14,176 nucleotides of DNA from Thermohalobaculum sp050331335 (GTDB lineage Bacteria; Pseudomonadota; Alphaproteobacteria; Rhodobacterales; Rhodobacteraceae): assembly GCA_050331335.1 (NCBI GenBank), contig JBHJGY010000071.1, positions 1-14,176 of the forward strand, in the 5' to 3' direction. Below the pieces are notes generated by a model, which saw only the letters and a program-made list of their open reading frames with translations, did not search any database and was not told the origin of the DNA. Below are positions 12,459-14,176 of this stretch, in pieces. A program made the position numbers and the translations under genes. Positions within the stretch are counted from its first letter, which is position 1. Each line of letters begins with the position of its first letter.

Positions 12459-14054
12459 ATGATGAACAAGCTCCTCGGCAGCGCGATGGCGCTCGCCCTC
12501 CTCGCTGGCGCGCCGGCCGGCGCCAAGACCTTCAAATGGGCGTTCCAGGGCGATGTGCAGTCGCTCGACCCGCATGGGCTCAACGAGACCTTCACGCTCG
12601 GCTATCTCGGCAATGTTTACGAGCCGCTGGCGATGTACGATGCCGATCTGGGGCTGATCCCGGCGCTCGCGACCTCTTGGGAGAACATCGAGCCGACCAA
12701 GTGGCGCTTCGTGCTCCGCGAGGGCGTGACCTTCCACAACGGCAATCCTTTCACCGCGGAGGATGTCGTCTTTACCTGGCAGCGCTCGCTCACCGACGGC
12801 TCCGACCTCAAGAGCTTCGGCAACAAGATCTCCGAGATCGAGATCGTGAACGACCATGAGGTGATCGTCTCGACGCCGGCGCCGAACCCGATCCTGCCCC
12901 AAGAGCTCGTCTTTCTCTATGTGATGGACAAGGAGTGGTCGGAGGAAAACGGCGCGACCGAGGCGACCTCGCCGCAAGCCGCGGACGAGACCGCGACCTA
13001 CGCGGCCCAAAACGCCAACGGCACCGGGCCCTTCGTGGTGGTCGAGCGCCAGGCGGATGTGAAATCCGTCTTCACCCGCTTCGCAGATTACTGGGGCAAC
13101 GACGTCGTCGCCACCAATGTCACCGATATCGAGTTCACCCCCATCTCCCAGGCTGCAACCCGGGTCGCAGCGCTGATCTCGGGCCAGGTGGATCTGGTCT
13201 ACCCGGTGCCAGTGCAGGATTGGCAGCGTCTGGAGGATGCTGAGGGCGTCCGGCCGCTGACCGGCCCCGAGGCGCGCACGATCTTCCTCGGCATGGACCA
13301 GGCGCGCGACGAGCTGCTCTATTCGAGCGTCGAGGGCACCAACCCGTTCAAGGACATCCGGGTGCGTCAGGCTTTCGCCCATGCGATCTCGCTCGATGGC
13401 ATAAACGACAAGATCATGCGCGGCGCCGCCACCCCCTCGGGCCTGATGATGGCGCCGCAGATCAATGGCTTTAACGCCGAACTTAACACCCCCTACGCCT
13501 ACGATCCCGAGAAGGCCAAGGCGCTGCTCACCGAAGCGGGCTATCCGGACGGCTTCACCGTCACCATGGACTGCCCGAACAACCGCTATGTGAATGACGA
13601 ACGGATCTGCCAGGCGGTCGCCGGCTTTCTCGCCCGTATCGGCATCGAGATCGACCTGCTCGCTCAACCGAAGTCGAAATACTTCGCCAAGGTGCTCAGC
13701 CAGAACAATTACGACACCTCGTTCTATCTCCTCGGTTGGACCCCGTCTTCGATCGACGCCCACAACGTGATCAACAACCTGATCGCGTCGCAGAATCCGG
13801 AGAAGGGAACCGGGCTCTTCAACCTCGGCAACTACACCAATGCGCGGATCGACGAGCTGGTGCACACGATCCAGACCGAAACCGACCAGGCCGCGCGCCA
13901 GGCGATGATCGACGAGGTCAACACAATCGTGCGCGAGGAGTACGGCTACATCCCGGTCCACCAGCAGCCGCTCTCCTGGGGCGTGCGCGAAGGGGTGGAG
14001 GTCGCCCAACGGCCGGACAACGTCCTCGACTTCCGCAATGTGGTGATGCCCTGA
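12459..14054 (+). CDS. ABC transporter substrate-binding protein, family 5 (peptide type), Sec-exported
   Basis: A 531-residue periplasmic binding protein of SBP family 5 (DppA/OppA group). A short Sec signal peptide (MMNKLLGSAMALALLAGAPA, cleavage near AGA at 20-22) is followed by TFKWAFQGDVQSLDPHG, the family's first strand and SLDP motif. Further hallmarks are LATSWE, LREGVTFHNGNPFTAEDVVFTW (about 82-107), NGTGPFVVVE (about 187-196), the NPFKDIRVRQAFAHAI block (about 297-312) and YDPEKAKALLTEAGYPDGF (about 348-366). It should bind a peptide or a similar solute and deliver it to an ABC permease. AGGGAAG precedes the paired ATG codons at 12459. In most operons the two permease genes follow directly; here the window ends 122 bp later in low-complexity sequence, so they may lie beyond it. 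It is only distantly similar to the Tat-exported paralogue at 2322-3866, so the two are not a recent duplication. Confidence 0.95.
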   Translation: MMNKLLGSAMALALLAGAPAGAKTFKWAFQGDVQSLDPHGLNETFTLGYLGNVYEPLAMYDADLGLIPALATSWENIEPTKWRFVLREGVTFHNGNPFTAEDVVFTWQRSLTDGSDLKSFGNKISEIEIVNDHEVIVSTPAPNPILPQELVFLYVMDKEWSEENGATEATSPQAADETATYAAQNANGTGPFVVVERQADVKSVFTRFADYWGNDVVATNVTDIEFTPISQAATRVAALISGQVDLVYPVPVQDWQRLEDAEGVRPLTGPEARTIFLGMDQARDELLYSSVEGTNPFKDIRVRQAFAHAISLDGINDKIMRGAATPSGLMMAPQINGFNAELNTPYAYDPEKAKALLTEAGYPDGFTVTMDCPNNRYVNDERICQAVAGFLARIGIEIDLLAQPKSKYFAKVLSQNNYDTSFYLLGWTPSSIDAHNVINNLIASQNPEKGTGLFNLGNYTNARIDELVHTIQTETDQAARQAMIDEVNTIVREEYGYIPVHQQPLSWGVREGVEVAQRPDNVLDFRNVVMP

Positions 14055-14061
14055 CCAATGG

Positions 14062-14108
14062 GTCGGGGGGGGGGGGGCCCCCCCCGCCCCGCCCGGGGGA
14101 AGGGGCCG
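14062..14108. repeat. Low-complexity G/C fold-back after the solute-binding protein gene
   Basis: Thirteen consecutive G (14065-14077) are followed at once by eight C (14078-14085), then short C runs and GGGGG. The sequence could fold as a strong GC hairpin where a terminator or processing stem between receptor and permease genes would be expected. The very long homopolymers, with a further run of eight G at 14155-14162, also look like sequencing or assembly error near a contig end. The remaining bases to 14176 hold no gene that I can support. Confidence 0.55.
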
Positions 14109-14176
14109 ATGAAACACCAAACGCGGGGGCGAACAGCATAATAGATTGTGGAGCGGGGGGGGATAGCGCTCTCACC

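Noticed and set aside
12402..14120. A 572-codon minus-strand frame opposite the solute-binding protein
   Set aside because: The plus-strand reading has a signal peptide and family motifs; the opposite frame runs through the low-complexity G/C stretch and has no motif.
14109..14141. A ten-residue open frame after a purine-rich stretch, possibly the start of a permease
   Set aside because: It ends at once in TAA and lies in doubtful low-complexity sequence; no membrane-protein sequence follows in any frame.

Overview
The window is GC-rich DNA, densely coded on both strands, and its gene content fits an alphaproteobacterium, most likely of the Rhodobacteraceae type. The main clues are an iron-sulfur bacterial photolyase of the PhrB/CryB kind, a DUF6314 protein, a 62-residue two-helix membrane protein beginning MFRLAA of a type common in Rhodobacterales, a ligase-associated exonuclease next to an ATP-dependent DNA ligase, and family-5 solute-binding proteins. 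This assignment is inference from families, not from a search. There is no rRNA, tRNA, CRISPR array, transposase or phage gene that I can see.

Left part (1-4438): the 5' end of a sulfotransferase-like gene cut by the window edge (minus), a NylB-like serine hydrolase (minus), a secreted stand-alone Cache-like sensor-domain protein (plus), a Tat-exported family-5 solute-binding protein with no permease beside it (minus), and a DUF6314 protein (minus). Middle part (4549-7019): purB (plus), a tiny membrane protein (minus) and an exported two-cysteine glutathione peroxidase (plus). Convergent gene ends in this part are separated by short gaps holding GC-rich hairpins.

Right part (7110-12337): a five-gene minus-strand DNA-repair block read from right to left. 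It starts with the ligase-associated exonuclease, then a GNAT acetyltransferase and the ATP-dependent ligase, all joined by overlapping stop and start codons. After about 100 bp come a four-helix membrane protein of unknown function and an iron-sulfur photolyase. The 100-bp gap holds a perfect inverted repeat, TTTTGGAA-N5-TTCCAAAA, directly before the membrane protein's ribosome-binding site. This suggests that the membrane protein and photolyase form their own regulated unit. The helicase (Lhr type) and phosphoesterase (PdeM) that usually accompany the exonuclease and ligase are not in this window.

Divergent from the exonuclease, a second family-5 solute-binding protein (plus) runs to 14054. 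It is followed by a low-complexity G/C stretch and poor-looking sequence that may be an assembly or contig-end artefact. The most interesting items are the exonuclease-GNAT-ligase fusion of reading frames, the palindrome-controlled membrane protein/photolyase pair, and the free-standing exported Cache protein. I did not find convincing evidence for a wholly new system.
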